From assembly GCA_049317525.1 (NCBI GenBank), contig JBMOIC010000005.1:1-64000 (forward strand): a stretch of DNA of 64,000 nucleotides, read 5' to 3'. Shown one piece after another: positions 16,588 to 24,389 of the stretch. This stretch comes from UBA961 sp049317525 (GTDB lineage: Bacteria; Bacteroidota; Ignavibacteria; Kapaibacteriales; UBA961). Both the position numbers and the translations under genes were made by a program. Positions within the stretch are counted from its first letter, which is position 1; every line of letters begins with the position of its first letter. Below the pieces are notes generated by a model. The model ran no database searches. It had not been told where the DNA came from and was given only the letters and a program-made list of their open reading frames with translations.

Positions 16588-18021
16588 ATGGTACAAGATT
16601 TACTTTTTACAGCACCCTTTACCTTTTTATCTGTCATGGCAATAATTGCTATGGTATTGGATGCTTTAATTGTTAACAGTTCCAGAATTACATTTATTTT
16701 TAGTGCTATTACACTTCTTATTAGTGGTATCCTTGGTATATCAACTTTTGGACTACATGGCATTGGATTTAATGGAATGGTTACAGGCGGTGGATTTGCT
16801 GCATATTTTGATATTCTTTTTTCTATTGGCGGATTATTAACAATACTTACTTCAAGACAATATTTGCAAAGAGAAAATATAGAGCATGATGAATTTTATT
16901 CATTGGTCTTATTTGCAGTTGCTGGAATGATGCTAATTGCACATTCAAATCATTTGTTAATCCTCTTTATAGGCATTGAAGTGATGTCGGTTTCATTCTA
17001 TATCCTTTCAGGATATATGCGCAATAATGCAAAATCTGTAGAATCTTCATTGAAATACTTTCTTTTAGGTGCATTTGCAACAGGGTTTTTAGTGTATGGA
17101 ATAGCATTAATTTATGGCTCTACTGGAAGTATGGATTATAATCAAATAGCATTAAATATCAATAATAATGCTCTTAATTTTCCAGCTTTATTGCCTGTAG
17201 GTATAGCTTTAATCGTCATTGGCCTTAGTTTCAAGGCGGCGGCATTCCCATTCCATCAATGGGCTCCTGATGTATATCAAGGTGCGCCAACTATTGTTAC
17301 GGCTTTTATGAGTACAGCAGGTAAAGCAGCAGCTTTTGCTGCATTTATTCCTATTGTAACCGTTTTAATGCCAGCAGCCCCCGTTAAATTACAAATGATC
17401 TTTGCTGTGATGTCTGCAGCAACAATGTTGATTGGTAATATTAGTGCATTAGCTCAAAGCAATATCAAAAGAATGCTTGCATTTTCATCTGTAGCACATG
17501 CTGGCTATATTATGATGGGCCTTGTGTCTGGATCACAATATGGTTATGGTGGCATAGTATTCTACTTAACTGCGTATATGTTTATGCAAATAGGTTCATT
17601 TATTATAGTTGCGATATTAGAAAGAAATGGCGAAAAATATTTAGAATTATCTGATTATGCCGGCCTAAGCAAAAGGCATCCAGTATTAGCGGCATTTATG
17701 GCAATATTTATGTTGTCATTAGCAGGAATACCTCCATTTGCTGGATTCTTTGGTAAATATTTCTTGTTTACGGCTGCAATTGATGCTGGCTTTTTATGGC
17801 TTACATTAGTTGGCGTTTTATCTTCGATAATTTCAGTCTATTTTTATATTGGACTCATCGTCAAAATGTACTTTACAGAACCTGAAGGCCAAAGAGAAGA
17901 TAATGAAGTTGGAATGTCTGGTCTATCACTTATCATAACAATTGCTGGAGTAATTGTACTTGGTATTTTACCTTCTGGTATTTTATCGATTGCCTCCAAT
18001 TTGTTTAATAGTACACATTAA
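16588..18021 (+). CDS. nuoN: NADH-quinone oxidoreductase subunit N
   Basis: A 477-residue complex I antiporter-like subunit. IGIEVMSVSFYILSGY carries the conserved helix-5 glutamate. SFKAAAFPFHQWAPDVYQG carries the proton-channel lysine. LSLAGIPPFAGFFGKYFLF is the NuoN signature. The start is ATG 16588 with AAGGAA 7 nt upstream; the TTG three bases earlier is less likely. Together with nuoL and nuoM it gives the three proton-pumping subunits, while nuoI is at the other end of the window. Confidence 0.96.
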   Translation: MVQDLLFTAPFTFLSVMAIIAMVLDALIVNSSRITFIFSAITLLISGILGISTFGLHGIGFNGMVTGGGFAAYFDILFSIGGLLTILTSRQYLQRENIEHDEFYSLVLFAVAGMMLIAHSNHLLILFIGIEVMSVSFYILSGYMRNNAKSVESSLKYFLLGAFATGFLVYGIALIYGSTGSMDYNQIALNINNNALNFPALLPVGIALIVIGLSFKAAAFPFHQWAPDVYQGAPTIVTAFMSTAGKAAAFAAFIPIVTVLMPAAPVKLQMIFAVMSAATMLIGNISALAQSNIKRMLAFSSVAHAGYIMMGLVSGSQYGYGGIVFYLTAYMFMQIGSFIIVAILERNGEKYLELSDYAGLSKRHPVLAAFMAIFMLSLAGIPPFAGFFGKYFLFTAAIDAGFLWLTLVGVLSSIISVYFYIGLIVKMYFTEPEGQREDNEVGMSGLSLIITIAGVIVLGILPSGILSIASNLFNSTH

Positions 18022-18053
18022 TTTATTATCTATATTTTCTCGACCTTAATAAT

Positions 18054-19235
18054 ATGATGCATATAGCAGAAAGAATCACCAGATTAGGTACCGAAACCGC
18101 ATTCGAAGTTCTTGTTAAAGCAAGGGCACTTGAAGCAACAGGTAAAAGCATAGTTCACTTAGAAATTGGAGAACCAGATTTTGATACTCCTCAAAATATT
18201 ATAGATGCAGCTAAGAATGCTCTTGATAATGGTTTTACTCATTATGGTCCATCTGCTGGCTTACCTGAAGCCAGACAAGCAATTGCTGATTATATTAAAA
18301 GGACAAGAGGTACAGAGTATTCTGCTTCTGAGATAGTTGTTACACCGGGAGCCAAGCCAATATTATTCTATGGAATAATGGCAGTAGTAGATAAAGGGGA
18401 TGAAGTTATTTATCCTAATCCAGGATTCCCAATTTATGAATCTGTTATTAATTTTTTAGAAGCAATACCAATTCCACTTCCCTTAAAAGAAGAAAAAGAA
18501 TTTAGATTCGATATAGCAGATTTAGAAGCTAGTATAACGCCCAAAACAAGAATGGTTATTATTAATACCCCGCAAAACCCTACAGGTGGTATTTTAACTC
18601 ATGATGATTTAAAGAGAATTGCAGAATTAGCTGTAGAACATGATTTTATCGTTTTATCTGATGAAATTTATTCTCAAATAACTTATGATGGTTTCGTTCA
18701 TGAAAGTATAACACAATTCCCTGGAATGAAAGAACGAACCATACTTCTTGATGGTTTCTCTAAAACATTTGCTATGACAGGTTGGAGAATGGGTTACGGA
18801 GCATTCCCAGAGCATGTGGCACAAGTAGTTGCAAAACTTCAAACAAATTGTACAAGCTGTACTGCATCCTTTAATCAAATTGCAGGTATTGAAGCATTAT
18901 CAGAAAGAACAGATCCTATCGCAGCAGAATTTGTGTCTGAATTTAAGAGAAGAAGAGATACTATTGTTAATGCTTTAAATGAAATGCCTGGAATAAGATG
19001 TCATTCACCGAAAGGAGCATTTTATGTATTTCCAAATATAGAAGCTACTGGAATGACCTCCCAAGAATTTGCTGACTTTTCATTATATGAAGCAGGCGTT
19101 GCTTGTTTAAGCGGGACAGCATTTGGTTCTTATGGAGAAGGTTTTGCACGATTCTCTTATGCGAATTCAGTAGAAAATATTGAGGAAGCAATGAGAAGAT
19201 TATCGGCTGCCTTAGAATCTAGAAATAAAAAATAA
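18054..19235 (+). CDS. Pyridoxal-phosphate aminotransferase, class I/II (AspC-like)
   Basis: A 393-residue fold-type I aminotransferase. Recognisable parts are the N-terminal GEPDFDTPQ, the segment THYGPSAGLPEAR, NPQNPTG-like (INTPQNPTGG), SDEIYS with the PLP-interacting Asp and Tyr, and the PLP lysine within SKTFAMTGWRMGY. C-terminal FARFSYANS carries the substrate-carboxylate arginine. Sequence resembles the aspartate/aromatic aminotransferases of the Igamma group. The exact amino acid is not clear. It ends in a terminator that overlaps the next frame. Confidence 0.9.
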   Translation: MMHIAERITRLGTETAFEVLVKARALEATGKSIVHLEIGEPDFDTPQNIIDAAKNALDNGFTHYGPSAGLPEARQAIADYIKRTRGTEYSASEIVVTPGAKPILFYGIMAVVDKGDEVIYPNPGFPIYESVINFLEAIPIPLPLKEEKEFRFDIADLEASITPKTRMVIINTPQNPTGGILTHDDLKRIAELAVEHDFIVLSDEIYSQITYDGFVHESITQFPGMKERTILLDGFSKTFAMTGWRMGYGAFPEHVAQVVAKLQTNCTSCTASFNQIAGIEALSERTDPIAAEFVSEFKRRRDTIVNALNEMPGIRCHSPKGAFYVFPNIEATGMTSQEFADFSLYEAGVACLSGTAFGSYGEGFARFSYANSVENIEEAMRRLSAALESRNKK

Positions 19236-19252
19236 TATTAATGTAAACATAC

Positions 19253-19280
19253 AAAAGGCGTCATGAAAAGACGCCTTTTT
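19253..19280 (+). terminator. Terminator between aminotransferase and trmH
   Basis: AAAAGGCGTC at 19253-19262 pairs perfectly with GACGCCTTTT at 19270-19279 with a 7-nt loop. The sequence then reads T, C, T. The loop itself contains an ATG at 19263 that opens the trmH frame, which is therefore not the real start. Confidence 0.85.
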
Positions 19281-19292
19281 CTGTATATATAT

Positions 19293-19928
19293 ATGAATAA
19301 TCATTCTAAAGAAATATCTTTTATAGATTGTAGAAGTGCTGAAAGAGCAGATAAAATCAAAAAAGTTGTCGATAAAAGACAGCCTACTTTGACGATTGTT
19401 CTTGAAAATGTACATGACCCCCATAATGTATCAGCCGTCATACGTTCCTGCGATGCTGTTGGTATTTTAGATATACATTTTGTCTATCACAGTGGGCAAT
19501 CTTTCCCTGTATTAGCAGAAAAAAGTTCAGCTTCAGCAAGAAAATGGGTCTTCGCACATAGGCATAATTCTATAGAAGATTGTTTTAAATTATTGAGACA
19601 GCAAGGGAAATCAATTTTTACTACAGCTATGAGCATAGATTCTGTATCATTATATGAAATGAATCTTACGCAACCTATAGCTTTAGTATTTGGTAATGAA
19701 CATAGCGGTGTCTCTGAAACAGCAGTACAATTAGCAGATGGTAACTTTTTAATTCCTCAAGTAGGAATGATTCAAAGTTTGAATATTTCAGTAGCATGCT
19801 CTGTAACAATCTACGAAGCCTTTCGCCAAAGAATGATTGCTGGAATGTATAATGAAAATCAGCTAAAAGGTACTGAATTACAACAGTATCTTAATATGTT
19901 TAGTGATAATTCAAGAACGTATAAATAA
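19293..19928 (+). CDS. trmH: TrmH-family tRNA (guanosine-2'-O-)-methyltransferase
   Basis: A 211-residue SpoU/SPOUT methyltransferase that 2'-O-methylates a guanosine in tRNA (classically Gm18). Motif 1 is LENVHDPHNVSAVIRSCDAVG, motif 2 ALVFGNEHSGVS, motif 3 IPQVGMIQSLNISVACSVTI; these match TrmH rather than the rRNA enzyme RlmB. An earlier ATG at 19263 would add MKRRLFLYIY but falls inside the terminator loop and stem, so the start at 19293 is preferred. It overlaps no gene and leads into the RDD gene 10 nt later. Confidence 0.88.
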   Translation: MNNHSKEISFIDCRSAERADKIKKVVDKRQPTLTIVLENVHDPHNVSAVIRSCDAVGILDIHFVYHSGQSFPVLAEKSSASARKWVFAHRHNSIEDCFKLLRQQGKSIFTTAMSIDSVSLYEMNLTQPIALVFGNEHSGVSETAVQLADGNFLIPQVGMIQSLNISVACSVTIYEAFRQRMIAGMYNENQLKGTELQQYLNMFSDNSRTYK

Positions 19929-19938
19929 AAGGTGTCTT

Positions 19939-20418
19939 ATGGAAAATGTAGAACTTACTTTGTCTAATCCATGGAAAAGAATAGGAGCATATCTTATAGA
20001 TAGTTCTCTGGTGACTATTGTGGTTTTTATTGTTTTATTCTTGATAGGTAAAGGCGATGCTTTAATGCAGATTAGCCAAACAATTGATATTACGAATATA
20101 GAGCAATATCTTAACAGCTTTTCATCACTATTTTCAACAATGTTTATCATCCAAACAGTGTTTGGCATTATATACTTTGGCTTTTATCAAGCGATGTCCA
20201 ATGGACAGACATTAGGAAAAAAACTATTACATATTAAAATAGTAATGACAAATGGAGAGGAGTTTACTGCTCTTGTTGCTATCTTTAGATTTGTCATAAA
20301 TAGCATACTTTTAAATGTTTGCGGGCCGCTTGGTATCATTCCTTTCTTTACTGCAAATAAACAAGGTTTACATGATTTTATCGTTAAAACTGTTGTTGTT
20401 GATGAAACTGAAGAGTAA
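19939..20418 (+). CDS. RDD-family membrane protein
   Basis: A 159-residue protein of the RDD family with three hydrophobic segments. The conserved Arg is R14 in WKRIGAYLIDS, the first Asp is D21 in LIDS, and the last Asp is in QGLHDF. NGQTLGKKLLHIKIV is the other typical motif. The start at 19939 has AAAAGGTG 5 nt upstream; the frame opens earlier (19903) inside trmH but with no such site. Role is poorly known; some members transport small ions or mark membrane complexes. Confidence 0.88.
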   Translation: MENVELTLSNPWKRIGAYLIDSSLVTIVVFIVLFLIGKGDALMQISQTIDITNIEQYLNSFSSLFSTMFIIQTVFGIIYFGFYQAMSNGQTLGKKLLHIKIVMTNGEEFTALVAIFRFVINSILLNVCGPLGIIPFFTANKQGLHDFIVKTVVVDETEE

Positions 20419-20427
20419 TCAGAAAAT

Positions 20428-20835
20428 ATGCTGTCTTCTTTTTCGAAACAGATAATACTCTTAGCGATAATTACAATTGCAGGTATTGTTATCATTACAT
20501 ATTATCCGCCAACTTCACATCAATATATACCTTGTATATTTAATGTTGCAACTGGTTTGCATTGTGCAGGATGTGGTACAACCCGAGCAATCTATTCTTT
20601 ATCACAAGGGAATATTTTTGAAGCATGTAGAAATAATCTTTTATTGTTTATTTGGGGTCCCTATTGTATATATATGCTTTTCAAAAAAATAATGTCTGAA
20701 TATTTTAACATGCCATATACACTGTGGCAACCAGGCAAAAAGACAATTCATGTTTTAATTGCCATACTCATTATATATACAGTATTAAGAAACCTGCCTT
20801 TCGAACAGATACAATCATTATTATCACCAATTTAA
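20428..20835 (+). CDS. DUF2752 membrane protein
   Basis: A 135-residue protein with an N-terminal helix and two or three further helices. The DUF2752 signature, CAGCGTTRA with cysteines C46 and C49, is present. The Thr/Arg after the cysteines is characteristic. It begins 9 nt after the RDD gene and probably shares its transcript. The stop overlaps that of msrC by 4 nt (convergent). The family has no agreed function. Confidence 0.85.
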   Translation: MLSSFSKQIILLAIITIAGIVIITYYPPTSHQYIPCIFNVATGLHCAGCGTTRAIYSLSQGNIFEACRNNLLLFIWGPYCIYMLFKKIMSEYFNMPYTLWQPGKKTIHVLIAILIIYTVLRNLPFEQIQSLLSPI

Positions 20836-21311
20836 AGCTCTGGCCATGAGCAATTGTCAATTAATATAGAACATAATTGTTGTAATACTATTGCATCTTG
20901 TTCGGTAAATCTTGCTAGCTTTGGGCTATCGATATCAAGTACTCCTAATAATTTTCCATTATATTCTAAAGGAATAACAATTTCGGATCTAGAATCAACA
21001 TCACAAGCAATATGGCCAGGGAATTCATTGACATCATCTACAATGATAGTTTTTCTAGAATATGCAGCAGTTCCACAAACACCTTTTTGCATAGGTATTC
21101 TAATACAAGCAGGTTTACCTTGAAATGGCCCAAGAACTAATTCATCATCAATGAGCAGATAAAATCCACACCAATTAATATCTTTTAATGCATAAAATAA
21201 CAATGAAGAAAAATTGGAACAATTAGCAATCCAATTGGTTTCTCCATGTAATAAAGATTTCATCTCCTTGTATAAAGAATCGTTAGATATCATAGTAGAT
21301 TGTATATACAT
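20832..21311 (-). CDS. msrC: Free methionine-(R)-sulfoxide reductase (GAF domain)
   Basis: A 159-residue GAF-domain enzyme that reduces free methionine R-sulfoxide. The three redox cysteines C69, C79 and C103 are spaced by 10 and 24 residues, exactly as in E. coli MsrC (C84, C94, C118). The motifs WCGFYLL, GPFQGKPACIRIP, GVCGTAA and FPGHIACD agree. It is a single gene, divergent from rlpA. Together with MutT and Ogg2 it points to oxidative damage control. Confidence 0.95.
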   Translation of the reverse strand: MYIQSTMISNDSLYKEMKSLLHGETNWIANCSNFSSLLFYALKDINWCGFYLLIDDELVLGPFQGKPACIRIPMQKGVCGTAAYSRKTIIVDDVNEFPGHIACDVDSRSEIVIPLEYNGKLLGVLDIDSPKLARFTEQDAIVLQQLCSILIDNCSWPEL

Positions 21312-21451
21312 GATTGATTTTAATAGTGTTAGAAATAACTTGTGAGAAAAATGAAGATAAATTAAGACAAAATTAATTGGTAGTCTGACATAAATTTAGC
21401 TTTTTTGTAACTGTGCATGTAAAAGAAATATACTGAAAGCATAAAGAGTAT

Positions 21452-21567
21452 TGATGTGATTTCCATCAGAATAGAAATCTCAGTAATTCTTTTCAGCATT
21501 AACTGAATGCTCGGCTGACTCTGGGGGGAGGCAGTTTGGGATTATTCATTATCAAAAGGAGGCCCCT
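21452..21567 (+). promoter_or_regulatory. Possible structured leader of rlpA
   Basis: The 116 bases before the rlpA start are unusually GC-rich for this genome and contain several hairpins. TGATG 21452-21456 pairs with CATCA 21464-21468. AGCATT 21495-21500 pairs perfectly with AATGCT 21506-21511 with loop aactg. A run of six G at 21523-21528 can pair with CCCC at 21563-21566, which touches the AGGAGG ribosome site. This could be a riboswitch-like or attenuator leader. It resembles, but I could not match it to, the c-di-AMP ydaO motif that precedes rlpA-type genes elsewhere. Confidence 0.35.
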
Positions 21568-22335
21568 GTGCAACATACAACAATAGTGCATAGACAAACC
21601 CTCTCTATATTAAAGCCATTATTTATATTGGCAATGATTTCGGCAATTGTGTGTTCTTTTTTAAATAATACCATGAATGCAGCTTCTAAAAAAGCAATCA
21701 TTCCTCGCATTGATTCAGTTAATTATATTGGATTTAATGTAAAAGTTCCTAGGCAAATTGGTCCTGGTTCTTGGTATGGTAAGCAATTCCACAATCGCAA
21801 AACAGCAAGCGGGCAACTATTCGATATGTATGGTTATACTGCAGCTCATCGAACATTACCTTTAGGTTCAATTGCAAAAGTAACCAGTGAAAAAACAGGC
21901 AAATCCGTGTTGGTTTGCATAAATGACCGAGGGCCTTATGTACATCATAGAATAATTGATCTATCTTTTCATGCTGCTGGGCAAATTGGAAATAGTTTAA
22001 ACAAATTAGCTATAGAGTATTTTACGCCTTCTCAAATTTCAATGCTTGGGCCATTAACATTTAATACCGCAAAATACTTTGGTTTTACATCGAATAATCA
22101 ACCAATGATTATTCCATTATATGCATGCACAAATTTAGAAGTATTTAAAGACTTTTCAGATGCAATTAAGCGTCAACAAGAAAGACAAATTGTAGAGTCC
22201 AAATCAGGGGCAGAATCTGTAATTATGATTGTTCCCGATATTGCAAGTAAAAAATCTAGAATGCCTAAATTTACTTTCTTAGTAAGTTCTATAACTTCAG
22301 AATTAGCATTAAGTGTTTTACCTACACATGAATAA
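21568..22335 (+). CDS. rlpA: Septal-ring lytic transglycosylase RlpA-like protein (DPBB domain)
   Basis: A 255-residue exported protein. RlpA enzymes cleave or bind denuded peptidoglycan glycan strands at the division septum. The signal is at about 15-38. The double-psi beta-barrel covers about 66-141: GPGSWYG, TASGQLFDM, TAAHRTLPLGS, VLVCINDRGP with Asp120, and RIIDLSFHAAGQIG. The start is GTG 21568 with a strong AAAAGGAGG 5 nt upstream. There is no SPOR domain at the C-terminus, unlike E. coli RlpA; the last 100 residues are unfamiliar. A terminator follows. Confidence 0.88.
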   Translation: MQHTTIVHRQTLSILKPLFILAMISAIVCSFLNNTMNAASKKAIIPRIDSVNYIGFNVKVPRQIGPGSWYGKQFHNRKTASGQLFDMYGYTAAHRTLPLGSIAKVTSEKTGKSVLVCINDRGPYVHHRIIDLSFHAAGQIGNSLNKLAIEYFTPSQISMLGPLTFNTAKYFGFTSNNQPMIIPLYACTNLEVFKDFSDAIKRQQERQIVESKSGAESVIMIVPDIASKKSRMPKFTFLVSSITSELALSVLPTHE

Positions 22336-22358
22336 TTAAGTGTTAACATAAAAAATAT

Positions 22359-22400
22359 TCCCTTGTATGAGATCATCTTATACAGGGGATTTTATTTTAT
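22359..22400 (+). terminator. Terminator of rlpA
   Basis: TCCCTTGTAT (22359-22368) pairs with ATACAGGGGA (22380-22389), ten pairs including one GU, across an 11-nt loop. TTTTATTTTAT follows. Confidence 0.85.
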
Positions 22401-22473
22401 ATGATCAAATTCTTTGCAGGCCAATGTCTATTTCGTATTTTCGAACATCAAATCTTTAAAAGGTAAAAATATT

Positions 22474-23982
22474 ATGAAATCTATGCCTAAATATCTGATT
22501 ATCGCTGGAATACTTGCATCAATGATATTCCAAAGCTTCCAATGTGCTTCACCAGAATTTACGGGAGCAAAATTGGCATATAATCAAAAAGATTATAAAA
22601 AAGCTGCTGATGGTTATGAAAAAGAAATTGCTAAAAATTCATCAAATGTTGAAGCGTGGTATTATTTAGCAGATTGCAATATCAAGCTAGGTAATTTTAC
22701 TAAAGCAGCTGAATATGCCTTAGAAGCACAAAAAAGGGCTACAAAACCCGAACAAAAAGCTAAGTCCTCTGAACAAATCTTCTATCTTTGGGCAGAATCA
22801 TATAATAAGGGTTCTATGCTTTATAATGGTTTTTTGGCATCAGACAAAAGTTCAGATATCAAACCAATGTTAGAATTCTTAAATCTGGCTGCTACATTGA
22901 AGCCGGAAAATACCGAACCTTTATTCTTAATGGGTAATGCTTATGAGATAAAGGGCGATACAGTGAATGCAATTAACACTTATGAACGTTGCTTAAATTA
23001 TATGTTGCTGTATTTTGACATCATGAAAGAACAAAATATTGTTATTGGGATGCCAAGAGAAGAAGCCTTGTCCAAGCTAGGAAAGCCACTAAGCACAAAA
23101 GCAATGATTGATAATGATGGTGATTCATTAATAGTAGATAAGTTGGCAATAAATTCAAAAGATGTGTACTTGTGTTCCTTTAAGAAATCGGGTGGCAGAG
23201 CAATAATTGATGGTCTAAGATCCAATTTGCCTGATTCTTGGTCAATGCAAGAAAAGGAAAGATATTTTTCAATCAACTTAAAGCCATTAGTTAATCTTGC
23301 ATATCTTTATTATGGAAATAAAAATTATGATAAGTGTTTGCAGATAATAGAAGCTGCATTATCAGTAAATCCCAGTGATGATGAACTTTCTAGTTTAAAA
23401 ATCCAAGTATATGAAGATCAAGGAAAAACTGATCAAGTATTGAAATCTTTAGAAGTATCAATAAATAAAAGTCCTAATAATAAAATTTATCTTGAACAAT
23501 ATGCAAGATTATTAGCAAGACAAAAGAACTATGATCAAGCTATTACTTATTATGAAAAGGCATTAGGAATAGATCCTAAATATGATATAGCTATATTTAA
23601 TATTGGTGCATGCTATGTAAATAAAGCTGCTGAAGTTATTGATCAAGAACAGAAAAAAGTTGACGCAAATCCAAAGTATAAAACCGATGAGTCTAAATGC
23701 TATCCATTCTTAAATAAAGCTGCAGATTATTTCACTCAATACAGATTGAATCCTGTGAATAAAGATAATTTAGGTGTCATACAGCAATTGTCTGATATAT
23801 ATATTATCACAAGACAAAATGATAAATTCAAGGCTACAGTAACAGAATTAGAAGCATTAGAAGTGGCAAATCTTACAAATCCGATGTATTATGAATATAT
23901 GGGTAAAGTATATGCAAAACTTGGACAAAAAGATAAAGCAGATAAGGCATTTAGTATGTCTGATATGTTAAGAAAAAAATAA
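22474..23982 (+). CDS. TPR-repeat exported protein or lipoprotein
   Basis: A 502-residue protein. N-terminal hydrophobic segment followed by SFQCAS suggests a lipoprotein-type signal with Cys as the lipid site, though the box is not ideal. TPR-like helical pairs occupy most of the chain (for example YNQKDYKKAADGYEKEIAKN and YYGNKNYDKCLQIIEAALS and QKNYDQAITYYEKALGIDP). A middle segment of about 85 residues (about 190-275) contains MPREEALSKLGKP and looks like a small inserted domain. ATG 22474 is preferred, with AAAGG about 12 nt before. TPR proteins serve as scaffolds; a cell-envelope assembly role is an inference. Confidence 0.82.
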   Translation: MKSMPKYLIIAGILASMIFQSFQCASPEFTGAKLAYNQKDYKKAADGYEKEIAKNSSNVEAWYYLADCNIKLGNFTKAAEYALEAQKRATKPEQKAKSSEQIFYLWAESYNKGSMLYNGFLASDKSSDIKPMLEFLNLAATLKPENTEPLFLMGNAYEIKGDTVNAINTYERCLNYMLLYFDIMKEQNIVIGMPREEALSKLGKPLSTKAMIDNDGDSLIVDKLAINSKDVYLCSFKKSGGRAIIDGLRSNLPDSWSMQEKERYFSINLKPLVNLAYLYYGNKNYDKCLQIIEAALSVNPSDDELSSLKIQVYEDQGKTDQVLKSLEVSINKSPNNKIYLEQYARLLARQKNYDQAITYYEKALGIDPKYDIAIFNIGACYVNKAAEVIDQEQKKVDANPKYKTDESKCYPFLNKAADYFTQYRLNPVNKDNLGVIQQLSDIYIITRQNDKFKATVTELEALEVANLTNPMYYEYMGKVYAKLGQKDKADKAFSMSDMLRKK

Positions 23983-24019
23983 TTACATCATTAATTTGGC
24001 AATTTGGAGCTTATTATCC

Positions 24020-24319
24020 ATGGCAGAAAAAGAAGAACAGACCCAGCATATAAGTATAGAATTAGGTGAGAAAGAAGCAGAAGGAATTTATTCAAATTTG
24101 GCAATTATTCGTCATTCTCCAGCTGAATTTGTGATAGATTTCACTCGTATATTGCCTGATGTACCCAAGGCAAGAGTTCATGCAAGAATTATTATGACTC
24201 CACAGCATGCTAAAATGTTATTACATGCATTAACTGACAATTTGCTTCGATTCGAACAAGATAATGGCGAGATATCTATGGATGGTCAATCTCCATTTGA
24301 CACAAAACATGTTCATTAA
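24020..24319 (+). CDS. DUF3467 protein
   Basis: A 99-residue protein. The central part EGIYSNLAIIRHSPAEFVID, followed by RVHARIIMTPQHAKMLLHAL, is the DUF3467 family signature. The start at ATG 24020 has GGAG 10 nt upstream; an alternative TTG lies at 23996. It follows the TPR gene by 37 nt and is ended by a strong terminator, so the two probably form a small operon. The family is common in Bacteroidota and related phyla and has no known function. Confidence 0.85.
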   Translation: MAEKEEQTQHISIELGEKEAEGIYSNLAIIRHSPAEFVIDFTRILPDVPKARVHARIIMTPQHAKMLLHALTDNLLRFEQDNGEISMDGQSPFDTKHVH

Positions 24320-24346
24320 GATATATGTGAAATATATAGATTATAT

Positions 24347-24378
24347 AAACCACGCTCTATAAAGGCGTGGTTTTTTTT
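24347..24378 (+). terminator. Terminator after the DUF3467 gene
   Basis: AACCACGC pairs with GCGTGGTT (24348-24355 and 24365-24372) and is followed by a T run to 24378. The ribosome site of the next gene begins directly after it. Confidence 0.92.
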
Positions 24379-24389
24379 AAGGTAGTATA

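Noticed and set aside
12024..18021. mrp-type antiporter operon
   Set aside because: NuoL, NuoM and NuoN are all present with complex I signatures and nuoI exists in the window; the Mrp small subunits are absent.
21312..21450. c-di-AMP riboswitch upstream of rlpA
   Set aside because: No recognisable ydaO core; kept only as an unspecified structured leader closer to the gene.
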